Source: Roridomyces roridus (taxonomy: Eukaryota; Basidiomycota; Agaricomycetes; Agaricales; Mycenaceae). From it: a DNA stretch of 64,000 nucleotides. A program made the translations under genes and the position numbers. This document shows, one piece after another, positions 41,648 to 52,800 of the stretch. The stretch spans positions 1,922,001 to 1,986,000 of the forward strand of contig JARKIF010000004.1 in the NCBI GenBank assembly GCA_029378245.1, given 5' to 3'. The notes below the pieces were generated by a model. The model saw nothing but the letters and a program-made list of their open reading frames with translations, did no database searches and had not been told where the DNA came from. The stretch's first letter is position 1. The number at the start of each line of letters is the position of its first letter.

Positions 41648-42147
41648 CTATCTGGTGAGGATTGAGCCATGAGCTGAATGAGATCATGGTAAGCACGCAC
41701 GAGTTGGCCGTAGAAACCACCAGAAGAAACGAGACGCGGGGAAGTATGACTGTAGGAACAAAGGAAGAAATCGTGATCGTGTCAATTGATGACGCCAATT
41801 CGCGTCCTCTTTCTTGCCATCGTCCCACTCTCGTCTGTTGATCTTCTTTCACTTATCTTTCACGCCTTGGGCCCGCACTCTCCTCTGTACATTGGATTTG
41901 ACGCGGCCCTGGAACTGCCAACAAGGAGTTTCTGCACACTCTCCTCATTACTCACTACCCCGTAGCGCACCTGCCCCCGGAAATCAAATGTGCATTACGC
42001 TGCCACGACCGTCCTTGCTACCACCGCCTACGCCATCTCCTTCTTTCCACCAATCTCCTGCCATTGCCAATCACTCATCGATCTCTACCGTCCCAACTCT
42101 TTTGACGCCAACAAGATAGTCGGAGAGAACGCGCCTTTTGGATTCCC

Positions 42148-42981
42148 ATGCTCCCACCTCCCGCCATGAGTGCCCAGTACGGCCACGGTCACCACGAATC
42201 CGTCTTACGCTCGCATTCTCGACGCACCGCACAAAACTCATGTGCTTACTTTTCAAGCTCGCTCAAGTCGAATATGCATATCCTTGATGTTGGTTGCGGG
42301 CCCGGGACCATCACCCTCGACCTCGCCAAACTCGTTCCAGATGGGCACGTCACGGGGATTGAGCCTCCTTCCGCAGATCCCAGCGTCCTCCAAACAGCCC
42401 GCAATGACGCAGCGAAGCAAGGTATCAGCAATATCACATATTCTGTCGCCGATGTCCTCGCCCTCGACTTTCCGGACGCTTCTTTCGACGTGGTACACGC
42501 GCATCAAGTACTCCAACATCTCCGCGACCCAGTCCAAGCGTTGCGGGAAATGGTGCGCGTTACAAAGCCCGGGGGCCTTGTCGCTGCGCGGGACCTGGAT
42601 AACAAGACGATGATTTGGTTTCCGGAGAGCGAGGGAATCGAGCGGTGGCATGCCAGCTACGAACCACTCGCGCGCTCGAATGGTACGGAACCCAACGCGG
42701 GGCGGCATCTCCTTTCGTGGGCGCTTCAGGCTGGGGTGAAGCGCGAGCAGATCGTCGCGTCTGCGAGCTCTTGGTGCTTTAGCACGCCGGAAGATGTCGT
42801 TTGGTGGAGTTCATCGTGGGTGGAACGGATCCTTTCGTCGAGGTTCGCCGAGGTTACGCTAGAGCGCGGGGTTCTGAAGCAGCAAGATCTGGATTTCATG
42901 GTGCAGGGATGGAGAGAGTGGGGCGCGCAGCCTGACGCGTGGTTCGCGGTGCTTCATGGAGAGATTCTTTGCAAAGTGTAG
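42148..42981 (+). CDS. class I SAM-dependent methyltransferase
   Basis: A single exon, 277 codons from ATG 42148; a second ATG at 42166 (MSAQYGHGHHESVLRSH) is also plausible. SAM-binding motif I is ILDVGCGPGTITLDLA, the acidic loop GIEPPSAD, motif II DFPDASFDVVHAHQVLQHL and motif III MVRVTKPGGLVAARDLD. This is the UbiE/COQ5-like small-molecule methyltransferase fold. The substrate is not predictable from the motifs. It lies between the F-box pseudogene and the MYND gene in the right duplication arm; no counterpart exists in the left arm. Confidence 0.85.
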   Translation: MLPPPAMSAQYGHGHHESVLRSHSRRTAQNSCAYFSSSLKSNMHILDVGCGPGTITLDLAKLVPDGHVTGIEPPSADPSVLQTARNDAAKQGISNITYSVADVLALDFPDASFDVVHAHQVLQHLRDPVQALREMVRVTKPGGLVAARDLDNKTMIWFPESEGIERWHASYEPLARSNGTEPNAGRHLLSWALQAGVKREQIVASASSWCFSTPEDVVWWSSSWVERILSSRFAEVTLERGVLKQQDLDFMVQGWREWGAQPDAWFAVLHGEILCKV

Positions 42982-43745
42982 GCTTGAATGCAACTGGTTC
43001 CGTTGGCAAAGTCGATTCGTGACCCTGTGCATTTTTATTAGTTGACCTGCACTCTTAAAGCTTTGCTCCACATGCTACGTCAGACCGGGCTCCCGAGGGG
43101 CGATAAGTTCGATCTCCGCAATCCGCATTCTCCTCTTTTGCCCTATTCATCCAGCCTGTTTTATGCCCCGTCGCATCTACTATCTGGACCCTAGCATTGT
43201 CTTGCTTTTATTCTGCTGCCGGATTGAAAGCCGCTTTTGGGCTGCGATTCGTGATTGACAGCCATGTCGCTTCGTTTAGTTGCCGAGGCTTGACAACGAC
43301 TCCCATAGACTCCCATGTACGCTCTTCGCTCTTTTCTGTTTCAACACCGTGCTGCGTCATCGTAGTCCACTGCAATGCGAACCGGAAGCCGAAATCCGAC
43401 CAGGATTTATTCGAGTCGGCCTTAACGATCCGATGGACTCTACTTGTGGCGAATCCGCGACCGACCCGCTTGGGGCTCTTCATCTTTGCCCTCCGCCCAC
43501 CGTGAAATCCTTCTGGCCCTCCGCACGCCGGACCCACGAAGCCACGACATTCGAGCGGCCTGACGATGTCGTGCACTTACCCCAGTCGCTTACTCTGGGT
43601 GGGGCGATGGACACTTACTATGGTACATCCTCTCGTTTGGATCCGTACTTTTTAGTAGATAACGGACTGACTGTTTCCTGTGGCTACATATCCCAAGGTG
43701 TTGTAGCCGAGGACGGCAAATTTAATATCATTATTCGACCTTCAC
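42982..43745. other. intergenic with one dispersed repeat
   Basis: No gene supported. Holds the second copy of the 31239-31330 repeat. From about 43610 it holds the mirror image of the 3' flank of the left-arm MYND locus. Confidence 0.5.
43230..43349 (+). repeat. dispersed repeat, copy 2
   Basis: Matches 31239-31330 (GCCGCTTTTGGGCTGCGATT ... CGTTTAGTTGCCGAG ... CTCTTTTCTGTTTCAAC), with an extra ~20 bp in the middle. Confidence 0.75.
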
Positions 43746-44699
43746 TTATTCTCGCTGCCCAAAGGAAACCCATTTCGAGGGCTTCTGGTTACCCCAATCT
43801 CGGCTCTCCTTGAGCTCGATGACGTCTGAGAAGATCTTGCACTCGCGCTTGTGCTTGTCTTTCCAAGCCGCTGTTTGGCAGTCCTGTGACGACTCGAGAT
43901 TGAGGAGACCGGTGGGGAAGCGAAACATGCATACCTTTCCGCAATAAGAAACCGCACGACATTGAGAGCAGCGTAGCAATTTCGTAGCGGCGTCCGCTTC
44001 CTTGCCGCATTCTTTGCATTTTTCAGCGCAGTTATCGACGGGAGTTTCCTCAATGTCATCGTTGATGCGGAGGAGGGTGTCTAAATCGCAAGGGAGGACC
44101 TAATGAAGCTTTGAGCACGCTGTACTTTCCGCGTATAAACCATGGCCTACCTTGACGAATTTGGCGTGGTCGACGCGCAAGCCATACACGCCGAGTGAAA
44201 AATATTTCTTCTCTGCGTACAGGATCGCTATTGTGTACCCTTCTTTCACTGTACCCAGCGCAGAGGGGTCGAAGTTTGTCATGAGGTCTGTGGATTGACC
44301 ATCCTTGTCCTTGAGCGTGAAGCTATTGCGGATGAGCCCCCCGGCTTCTTCAATCTCTCCGAGATAGCACCAGTGCCGAGGAGGAGGCATGGGCGCGTTG
44401 TGTCGATCTCGCGCTTCGTAGAGCTCGTATGGGGAACATTGCACGTAGGAAGGGAAAGATTTTGGATTTCGCAAGTTTTTGGGTGGGAACCGCTTGCTTG
44501 CTTCGTCTTCCGAGTCGTCGGTTTTGCAGCCGTCGGGTCTCTCGATGTTGTATGGTTCCCAATCCGAAGAATCCTCGTCTTCACTGGGGTAGGGGTTTGA
44601 GCCACTGTGACTCCCGTCGTCGGATTGCGACCAGTTGAGGCCGTCGATCAAGTCCGCGTCGGGCTCGTAGTCGATGGCATCCATTCCTGCGTGCCACAT
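43746..44699 (-). CDS. MYND-type zinc-finger protein (open copy)
   Basis: Three exons from ATG 44699 (MWHAGMDAIDYEPDADLIDG) to TAA 43746. An acidic Ser-rich N-terminus (SEDEDSSDWEP) leads to a conserved middle (MPPPRHWCYLGEIEE, KDKDGQSTDLMTNFDPS, YAEKKYFSLGVYGLRVDHAK). After the first intron comes a C-terminal MYND finger: CKECG, LLRCSQC, VSYCGK, an intron, then DCQTAAWKDKHKREC, giving the C-x2-C / C-x2-C / C-x3-C / H-x3-C layout. MYND fingers mediate protein-protein contacts, often in transcription or chromatin factors. Left-arm copy 3314-4271 is frameshifted. It shares a divergent promoter with the F-box gene at 44881. Confidence 0.85.
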
Positions 44700-44880
44700 G
44701 CTGGACGAGAGAATTTGCGACGTTGATATAAGGGCGAGAACAAGACGAGAAACACAAGGGAGACTCCGATCAAACTCCGATCGCGAATCGATCATGAAAT
44801 CATCTTGATCGGCAGCTTCGAGTCAACTTCGGTCGTTGCTGGCCCACCTCTCTCGTAGAAAGTCCTTCATTGACCTGACC
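44700..44880. promoter_or_regulatory. divergent promoter region, right arm
   Basis: 181 bp between the MYND start (minus) and the F-box ATG 44881 (plus), mirroring 3209-3313 of the left arm. No specific element identified. Confidence 0.4.
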
Positions 44881-46047
44881 ATGGAACTGTCATCAGAGGA
44901 TTGCCTTCATGATCCCGTAGGGCAACTTCCTCCGGAAATCTCTTCAGAAATCTTCATCCTCTGCCTCGACGACTATCCAGACCTTCAAGCTCAGTCTTGC
45001 CCCACACTGCTTCTCACAGTCTGCCGAGCATGGGCGGCCGTCGCCCTTGCTACACCTGCGCTCTGGCGACGGATGCGGGTCGCAGCCAGATATGCAGGTC
45101 GGACACCCTTTCAGGAACGCATCATGCACGCTTGGTTTCAACGAGCGGGTACCTCTCCTCTATCTCTGTGTTTGGAGGGCAGCTGGACCAGAGAGAATAC
45201 CGAGATCGTTCGGGAATATGCGACTCGCATCGAAGAGTTGGAGACGAAATTCACCATCTCCTCCCCCCTCACCGTCCTCATCCGCGAAGGAGAACTGCCC
45301 GCTCTCAAAACCCTGAAGTTATGGGGGGGATTCTCTACCAATGAAGCTGTGGAAGTACTCCGCACACTTCCCCATCTCGTAGAATGCACCTTCGACGCCC
45401 TCAGATTCAGAACTCCCTTCGACGGTGCTGCGCCGCTCGTTCATTTCAATATGCAGCACTTCCACGTCGGAGGTGTCGGCGACATCCTTCAAGGCATAAA
45501 CATGCCTAATCTCGCGACGCTCTCCCTCTCCACCCAGTTTGTTGCCTTGGCGCAACTAGTCAGCTTCTTGCGGCGTTCGACGCCCCCATTGCGAGACGTG
45601 CTCCTCGGCTGGCACGAACTTGGGGCACCAGTTGTGGCAATGCAAGCCCAACTTGTGAATGAATGCTGTTCTCTGCTTCCGATGCTTCAGACCTTGGAGG
45701 TCATCGTGGACAGGATTAATGCGCTTTCCATCCTCACTGTTCTCGCCGATTCGGCGCACCTAGTCCCAAATCTCTGTACCTTGACGGTTCGTCTTCACGA
45801 CTGGAGTCCGACCGCCGCGGTGGTGGAGTTCTACGAGCAGCTGCTTGCGGTGGTTTTGGCGCGCCGAAGTACCCTTCGAAAGATTCGCGTCTTTCATGCT
45901 GAAGCTGGGAGCACTGACTCGTCGCCAGTGCAAACTGTTATCGGAACATTGCAGGTATTGGATGGTTTGGACGTCCGAGTTGAAGATGGGAAGACCCGGG
46001 ACAGTACTGATAGCGATACAGACCCGGATGCTTCTGTTGAGTACTAG
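44881..46047 (+). CDS. F-box / LRR-like protein (mirror of 2054-3208)
   Basis: A single exon, 388 codons from ATG 44881 (MELSSEDCLHDPVGQ). F-box segment QLPPEISSEIFILCLDD and CRAWAAVALATPALWRRM. Leucine-rich body (TLPHLVECTFDALRF, LLPMLQTLEVIVDRI), acidic tail (DSTDSDTDPDASVEY) a little longer than in the left-arm copy. Both copies are open over their whole length, so selection may keep both. Function is inferred as SCF adaptor. The next F-box gene ends 33 bp downstream, tail-to-tail. Confidence 0.9.
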   Translation: MELSSEDCLHDPVGQLPPEISSEIFILCLDDYPDLQAQSCPTLLLTVCRAWAAVALATPALWRRMRVAARYAGRTPFQERIMHAWFQRAGTSPLSLCLEGSWTRENTEIVREYATRIEELETKFTISSPLTVLIREGELPALKTLKLWGGFSTNEAVEVLRTLPHLVECTFDALRFRTPFDGAAPLVHFNMQHFHVGGVGDILQGINMPNLATLSLSTQFVALAQLVSFLRRSTPPLRDVLLGWHELGAPVVAMQAQLVNECCSLLPMLQTLEVIVDRINALSILTVLADSAHLVPNLCTLTVRLHDWSPTAAVVEFYEQLLAVVLARRSTLRKIRVFHAEAGSTDSSPVQTVIGTLQVLDGLDVRVEDGKTRDSTDSDTDPDASVEY

Positions 46048-46079
46048 TACATGTATTGCTTTAGTAGTGTATACGACGA

Positions 46080-47390
46080 CTATTGCAAGAGCAGCAAATT
46101 CCGTCCAGGTAGTCCAAGGAAAATATCCACACCCTCCGCAGAGATATCTCTGAATGCGGTGAGAATGTTGGCAGGAACCTGTACATGGGAATCGGAGTAG
46201 AATATGACGTGGAACTTTCGCAGTCGAGTACGACGGGTAGTAATCAGACGAAGCGTTGTTTCCCATGGGAGAGGAGTAGACCCATGGTGCACAAGGCAAA
46301 CAGTGAATGTCTGGAGGCTCGGAAGGAGTCCGCACGGGGGCTCCGCCAAACGGGCGAATAGGTCTTCGACAACATCCTGCGTGGGATACTGCAGCTCGAA
46401 GCGCGTTAAAGTGGGAACAAGAGCCAGCAAGCAATACAGGTCGTCGGCGTCCCCAGCATTCCTGAGGATGAGTTCCTCTAGAGACGGTTTCGACCGATCG
46501 AGGAAATATTTAATCCTCTGTCCGTCATGAAGCGTGCCTTCCGCAATGAGACCCAGGGTTTGAAGGCTCGGCGCAAAAATAAAGGGCAGCATGTCGTGTT
46601 GAATGAGAGACATAGAGGTCATCACATCATAGTGGAACATGAGGCAACGCAGGTTTGGAAGTACGAGCTGCTCAGAAGCTTCCACATCCGCGTCGTCGTC
46701 GAATTCCACGTCATGTAAAATCAACCGTGACAGATTGGGGGATAGGCGCAGAAGTTGAGTGAATGGACGTGACTCGAGTTCCAAGTTGCCACGACCATGG
46801 ATGTGCAAGGATTGAAGCAACGGGAGAGGTTGGGGCTGCCCGGATCCCCAAATGTTCCAATACTCGATGCCACCCAAATCCGATTCGTCATCGTCACCTC
46901 CGCTCTCCGTTGAAACTCCTCTAGCCAAAAAAAAAGCGAGGTGTTCCAAACGTCCGGAATGCTCCCAAATGATGGAGGCCACAACATCATCCACGGGCCC
47001 TGTGATGGATATATGCATGGGATGCCCTCCAGCGCGTTGAAACCATAGTTTCAGAAGTTCGTTATAACCTCGAGGACGGGGAAGGTAGAGGCGTATTCTC
47101 GCCCAAAGGGCAGGAGTGGACAGGGCGATGACAGTCCAAGCATGACAGATTTCTAGGGAAAGCATGGGAAAGGAATCTGAACCGGGATAGATGGCGATAG
47201 GGAGGCATCGAACAAAGATGTCGGATGCAATTTCCAATGGAAGTTTTGCGAATGGATCGCGGACATTGTTGAGCTGGCGTTCAAGGAGCTTTTTACTGCG
47301 CTCGAGCTTCCTGAGAAGCTCCTTTTGCCGCTCAATGTCTGCGGAGACTTGCTCGATTTGCGCCTGGAGCGCTTCAAGTTCGACAGACAT
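46080..47390 (-). CDS. coiled-coil / F-box / LRR-like protein (mirror of 725-2008)
   Basis: A single exon, 436 codons from ATG 47390 (MSVELEALQAQIEQVSADIE). Coiled coil ~1-40; F-box KLPLEIASDIFVRCLPI and HAWTVIALSTPALWARI; leucine-rich repeats (PNLSRLILHDVEFDDD, PSLEELILRNAGDADDLYC). The end is GVDIFLGLPGRNLLLLQ. Some residues after the F-box (GGDDDESDLGGIEYWNIW) are an acidic loop that varies between paralogs. Likely an SCF substrate adaptor; target unknown. Confidence 0.9.
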   Translation of the reverse strand: MSVELEALQAQIEQVSADIERQKELLRKLERSKKLLERQLNNVRDPFAKLPLEIASDIFVRCLPIAIYPGSDSFPMLSLEICHAWTVIALSTPALWARIRLYLPRPRGYNELLKLWFQRAGGHPMHISITGPVDDVVASIIWEHSGRLEHLAFFLARGVSTESGGDDDESDLGGIEYWNIWGSGQPQPLPLLQSLHIHGRGNLELESRPFTQLLRLSPNLSRLILHDVEFDDDADVEASEQLVLPNLRCLMFHYDVMTSMSLIQHDMLPFIFAPSLQTLGLIAEGTLHDGQRIKYFLDRSKPSLEELILRNAGDADDLYCLLALVPTLTRFELQYPTQDVVEDLFARLAEPPCGLLPSLQTFTVCLVHHGSTPLPWETTLRLITTRRTRLRKFHVIFYSDSHVQVPANILTAFRDISAEGVDIFLGLPGRNLLLLQ

Positions 47391-47922
47391 TGGACTTCCA
47401 AGGTATGATGCTCGTTCAGACGGTGCAATCCTGGTGACCGGGTAAACATATTAAAGCCAACTCGGAATCAATGAAACCCACAGTAGTAATCCTCGAGAAC
47501 TCTGAGATGATAAATGCGGAGCGTCGTGGTGGCACGAAAGAAAGAAGCACCGCATCCACATAACTCCGTAGCGCTTTCTCCGCCCGGGCCGCCGGCGGGG
47601 CAAGTCGGAAACGCAAGGTGCGATTGACTGAAATGGAGAGGCTCCGAGAGAGAAGAGCCAAGGCATCCATCCCAAAAGTTATATTCAGAAGTACAAATTT
47701 AAAGTATCATCTTCCAATGTTCTACGCAATCTCGGTTAGTCTGCCAAATCATTCGCCGAACGACGGGAGTCGCACTTGAGGCTGGGGGCAGGGAGCCGGG
47801 ATGGGTTAAGAGCCACCACTGGAAAATACCGCGGAATATCACAACTTTGATTCACCCTCTCGTCTACCCATGCTCGCTCCCGTAAACAACTTACAAGTAT
47901 TCCTTCCATCAGCTCGCTCTGT

Positions 47923-49230
47923 CTATTCCAAAGAGAGCAAATCCCGACCGGGGTGTCCAATCTGTATATCCATACCCCCCGCGGACAGTTCCCTGAATGC
48001 GGCGAGGATGCTTGCAGGGACCTGCACAGTATCAGAATAACATACGATCTTGAGGGTTCGCAGCTGAGTACGGCGAGCTGCTAGCATATGAGATGCTGTT
48101 TCCCATGGGTACAGGGAGAACTGGCGCGAAAGGCAAAAAAACCGGAGACTCTGGAGACGGGGAAGGATTCCACTCGGCGTCTCCGCCAAACGGGTGAATA
48201 GGGCCTCCACAATGCTTGGTTTCGGATACCTGAGATCCAAGCCCGTCACGGTGGAAACGAGAGCAAGCAAGACAAATAGCTCGTCAGGATCTTCAGTGAA
48301 CGCATCCCTGATGATGAGTTCCTGCAGAGGCGGTTTTGAACGCTCGAGGAAGGATATGATCCTGTGATCATCATAAAGTGTGCCTTCTGCAACAAGACGA
48401 AGGGCTTGTAGATGGGGCGCAGAAATGAAGGTCAAAACATCATATTCAGCGGTGTCGAACTTGATATCATAGTCGAAAATGAGACGGCGAAGGCTTGGAA
48501 GGACGAGCTTCTCCGAGGCTGCATCCGCATCGTCGTCAAATTCCACGTCGTGTAGACTCAACTCGGAAAGATTGGGGGATAGGCGTAGAAGTTGGATAAA
48601 TGGAAGCGACTCGACTGTCAAGTCTACCCGACCACAAATGACCAAGGATTGAAGCAACGGGAGAGGTTGAGGCTCCGCAGATGCCCAGATGTCCCAATAT
48701 TCGATGCCATCCGAGTCCGAATCCGATTCGTCCGAGTCTGCACTCTCTGTTTCATCCTTTTCCCCCGCAGAAAATTCGAGGCGTTCCAAGCGACTGGAAT
48801 TCTCCCAAACGATGGCGGCTACATCATCATCCATGAGCCCTGTGACGGATAGTTGCAAGGGGTGGCCTCCGGCGCGTTGAAACCATAGTTTTAGAAGTCG
48901 TTTGAAGCCACTTGGGCGGGGAAGATAGAAGTCCATTCTAGCCCAAAGGGCCGGACTGGATAGTGCGATTTCGGTCCAGCCATTACAGATTTCCAGGAAA
49001 AGCCCGGGAATGTGTGAACCTGGTCCCAGATAAGTTGGGAGGCACCGAATAAAGATGTCGGATGAAATTTCGAGTGGAAGTCGCGCAATTGGATCGCGGA
49101 GGTCATTCAGCTGGCGCTGAAGAAGGCTTTTATTGCGCTCGAGATTCTTGAGAAGCTCTTTTTGCCGCTCGATATCTGCGGAAACTTGGGCGATTTGCGC
49201 CTGGAGCGCTGGAGTGGACGGGGAATTCAT
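47923..49230 (-). CDS. coiled-coil / F-box / LRR-like protein
   Basis: A single exon, 435 codons. ATG 49230 (MNSPSTPALQAQIAQVSAD) is chosen because the frame's extension to 49260 has no ATG. Coiled coil, F-box (RLPLEISSDIFIRCLPT, NGWTEIALSSPALWARM), an acidic loop (ESADSDESDSDSDG), leucine-rich body, and the C-terminus GGMDIQIGHPGRDLLSLE. Its counterpart in the left arm is the truncated fragment at the window start. It is the full-length member that lets that fragment be recognised. Confidence 0.9.
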   Translation of the reverse strand: MNSPSTPALQAQIAQVSADIERQKELLKNLERNKSLLQRQLNDLRDPIARLPLEISSDIFIRCLPTYLGPGSHIPGLFLEICNGWTEIALSSPALWARMDFYLPRPSGFKRLLKLWFQRAGGHPLQLSVTGLMDDDVAAIVWENSSRLERLEFSAGEKDETESADSDESDSDSDGIEYWDIWASAEPQPLPLLQSLVICGRVDLTVESLPFIQLLRLSPNLSELSLHDVEFDDDADAASEKLVLPSLRRLIFDYDIKFDTAEYDVLTFISAPHLQALRLVAEGTLYDDHRIISFLERSKPPLQELIIRDAFTEDPDELFVLLALVSTVTGLDLRYPKPSIVEALFTRLAETPSGILPRLQSLRFFCLSRQFSLYPWETASHMLAARRTQLRTLKIVCYSDTVQVPASILAAFRELSAGGMDIQIGHPGRDLLSLE

Positions 49231-49817
49231 AGTTCTGTATCGTACTAAGTTTTTTGGCAAGAGCTGAGCTAAATTTTACTCGCCAGGAAGAACGCCGAAC
49301 GCCTTTCACACGTGATCTCCACAGAAAGCTGCAGTGTTTTCTAGGGAGTCGTATTAAATCATTGGTGAGTCCGTATTTCCAGCATGTTTCGCACCGGTTC
49401 CAGTTGCCACAGACGAAGCGATTCGATTGAAGAGTGTGATGATGGTAAGAAAGAAGGAGCAACAGGCTCACGTGCTTGGGAGATCATTTCCTTAGTCGCG
49501 TGCAGCGCGTGGCTGAAATAGTAGTGGATTGTCATTCCGACTGAACATACTGCCTCAAGAATTTCTGTCAACTCAGCAGGTCGGACTTAGGCGTTGGTTG
49601 AAGAAATAATTCATTCATCTATTATATTATACAAACAATAACGAAGTCAAAGGCAACATTCGACCGCGGTGGGGAGATGCCAATGAAAAGCAAACAGCTG
49701 AGGCTAGATGCCAACAGCCAGGCAACATTCGACCGCGGGGGGAGATGCCAAACAAAACAGAAGACAGAAAGGCGAAATATGGTGGAATAAATGCGTTGAG
49801 ATCGAAATGCGTTGAGA
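49231..49817. other. intergenic with a short direct repeat
   Basis: No gene supported. The segment GGCAACATTCGACCGCGG followed by GGGGAGATGCCAA occurs twice (about 49652 and 49722), and GAAATGCGTTGAGAT occurs twice next to the Argonaute stop (about 49790-49818). Confidence 0.55.
49652..49752 (+). repeat. ~70-bp-spaced direct repeat
   Basis: Two copies of GGCAACATTCGACCGCGG plus GGGGAGATGCCAA, about 70 bp apart, with one base difference, in the 3' region of Argonaute B. Confidence 0.85.
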
Positions 49818-52800
49818 TTACTGCAACCCTCGTCAGCAAAGTCCGCACAAAGAGAAGAAAGAAGGCAGACGCACCGAGAAATACATGAGCGTCGCCTGCG
49901 AGGGGTGGAGGGGCTTGAATCCGCGCCGGAACGCCTCGAGCGAGCTCGCCGCCTGCCCGTCGTCAACCTGCGTCGCGCTGTCGGAAAAGTCGACAGTCCC
50001 CTGCGGGTCGTAGTGGTTCTTGGCCCGCGAGCAAACAATGTCGGCATAGTAAACCGGAGCGGGGATCGACACGGAGCGAGTGGAGCGAGCGTAGACGTGG
50101 CACAGCGCAAACGAGAGGTTCTGCAACGAGTCGGCGGAAAAGTTGTTTTCCTGAGCGGTAGTCAGAACCAGAGAAAGGAATGGAAAAGAAAGCAACTCAC
50201 ATCGTAGAGGACCGAGTAGTGGGCAGGACGACTGGTGCCGAGCAACCCTCCATGCGACTGCAGATAGAAATCAAACTCGGTGGGGTGCGAGACTTCGCGG
50301 TCGACGACAGTGCCAGCGCGGCAGTTGCCCGAGCGGTCGCCGTCGCGCTGGGGGTTCTGGGGGAAGAAGCGGACGTGGTGACGTTTCCCGACGACGAGGA
50401 TGGTGATCTTGGGGTCAATGTTCAAGCTCTGGCAGGCCTCTGAGAGCGGAATGAGCAAAAAGTCGAAGACAAAAAGAGGAAGCGTACTCTTGATGGCCGG
50501 CAACTCGACCTCGAGCACCTGCTTGAACTGGCCCTCAGAAACACCGTCGCGGTAGAAGATGATGCGCTTGGGCGCCGAGGCACCAGGAGCCTTCCTCTCG
50601 GCCATCTCGCGGTATCTGGAGCAAGATGAGTGAGAAGTCGGGGAAAGGAGAGGTTGAATACTCACTTCATGTACATGGACAAGACGTGCTTGCTCATCGG
50701 CTCGAGCTCCTCGATCATCTCCGCACGCGAGGTCTGAACCCGGCTCGCAGCAATGTACTTGGCGGTGTCGGAGTCGACGTTGGCGACGAGCGAGGTGAAA
50801 GAAGGGCGGCCGTCGCTGCCAGGAGCGGGATGGATGACATCGGCACCCATGACGATCGTGGGGTTGTGCGGGTCGGTCAAGACGCTGACACTCGAGGGGT
50901 CGGGGATGGTGTTGATGCCGCCGAGCTTGACGTTGATCCTGGAAGAATATGAGCGGGAGGAGGATGGAGAAAAAGAAATCGGCGCACTTGAGGCAGACGT
51001 TGGCGTAGTACTGGGGTTTCGCGCGGAAGCACTTGCTCGACTTGAGGCACTGAGTCGCCACACCCATCTGAAAGAAAAATCAGCCAAAGAAAACAATCGA
51101 GAGCAGAAAACGAACCGTGATATCACCAAAGTGCTTGACCGCAGTGTAGATGTCGTTCCCACCCTCGGGCAAGACGACGACAATCAAGCTCGGGCCCGCC
51201 TTCATCTTCTGCGCACACGTCGCGCCGGCGTTCTTGAGCTGGTCGGCGATGCGTCCTTGGCCGTTCTCCCAATGGACGAAAGGAGTAGGGGCGAGCTTGA
51301 TGCCTGCAGGAAAGTGAGTTACGATGAAAGAAACCAAAGAAGAAGAGAACGCACCGACGTCCCGGCAGCTCGCGCACAACCCGTTGATCATGTCATTGGC
51401 AGCGTTCTCGTTGAAGCGAGCCTGCAGACGATGGGCAAAGGAAAGAAGAAAAGAACAAATAAACGAACCTGGCGCTCGTAAATCACCACCACCCAACGGT
51501 CGATCGAAACAGGCTTGAAGAACTTCTTGTCGACCATGTTCCAAGCACCATCGCGGGGCGTCTGAGAAAAAGTAAGTGAAAGAAGGCAAGAGAAGAGAGA
51601 AGAAAAAAACGCACGATGGTCAACTGACGCGACCCAGCACCATACTTGAGCATCGGAGGCTTCAAAATTCGCGCCTGGACTTTGAGCGGGCCAGCAGTGT
51701 GGTCGACGTGCATCCCAAACTCGCGCACATACTCGGACTGTCCGTACGCGAGGACCTGGAGGCCAGCAACGATGCTGTTGAGGCGGTCGGCGGGTTTCTT
51801 GGTCGCAAAGTCGAGGACGTCCTTGGTCTTCTCCGGAGGCTAACAAAGAGAATGAGTGGAAGAAACATGCCAACGAGAAGCTACTCACAACTTGCTTGCG
51901 CATGAGCTGGCCGGGAGGAACTTTGCACAACTCTGAAGAAAACGCGTCAGAAAGAAAGTCGAGAAAGAAAGGAGAAACTGACCCAAAGGAATAAGAGCGC
52001 CAGAGCCGACTTCGACACAAATCACGTCAGGGAACTGAAGCCGCTTGTTCTGCGTCGTAGCAAAGTACTCGGCGACAGTCATGCTCTGGCCCTCCCGGAG
52101 CTGGAAGGTGAGAGCCGCCGCACCCGCCTGGCTAAGCTTCTTGATAACACGCGGGGTCTGGACCTCGACTCCACTAGCGTTGGTGTGGGTGGTGATGACG
52201 CGAATGCCGCTGATGAAGCGTTGGAGGCGGATGCGCTCGCGGTCGGGGAGGCCAAACTTGGGGGACAGAGCGTTGGGGTCGTTCTTGCCAATGTACTGAA
52301 GGCAAACGTCGAGGAGGCGGCCGGCCTTGTACATGGTACCGGTGGAGATGTCGACGTTGATGAGCATCTTGCCCATGGCGGGACGGATGGACTGGAAGTA
52401 GCCACGCCCTGGAAGAATGAGTCAGTGGGAAAGAGGATGGAAGTGTATGACGCACAGAGCTGCAAACCAGCGCCAATGTCCTTGGTCTCGCGGTCGGTGA
52501 AGAAGGAGCGGACGTTGAAGGGGTAGTTGAGCGTGGGCTGCATGCGAATAACGACGTTGAGAGCAGTAATGGCGGTAAGAACGGTGTTGTCGTGGGACTG
52601 GTCGCCGGCGATGAAGCGCTTGAGGACCTCGGGGTTGATCTCGGCGACGTGGGTGAGCTTGAGCTTGTAGACCTTGGGACCCTTGCCGCTCGCGCTGGGT
52701 GCAGTGGTGTCAGCGAGAGTGACCTCAAACTCCTGCGATCCAGTGTCGAAAGGAAGGCGACGGATGGAGAAGATGTTCTTGCGACCTGGAGAAAGATGAG

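Larger units (their letters stand above)
43610..48107 (-). repeat. right arm of inverted segmental duplication
   Basis: Mirror of about 100-4440: MYND (-), F-box (+), F-box (-), then the start of the F-box gene 47923-49230 (-). Ends were placed by eye at the last readable similarity (ACGAGAGGATGTACCATA on the inner side, GGGAAACA-CATC on the outer). Confidence 0.85.

Noticed and set aside
43208..43576. 122-codon reverse-strand frame
   Set aside because: It overlaps the dispersed repeat copy, has no recognisable domain and no supporting splice or promoter signals.
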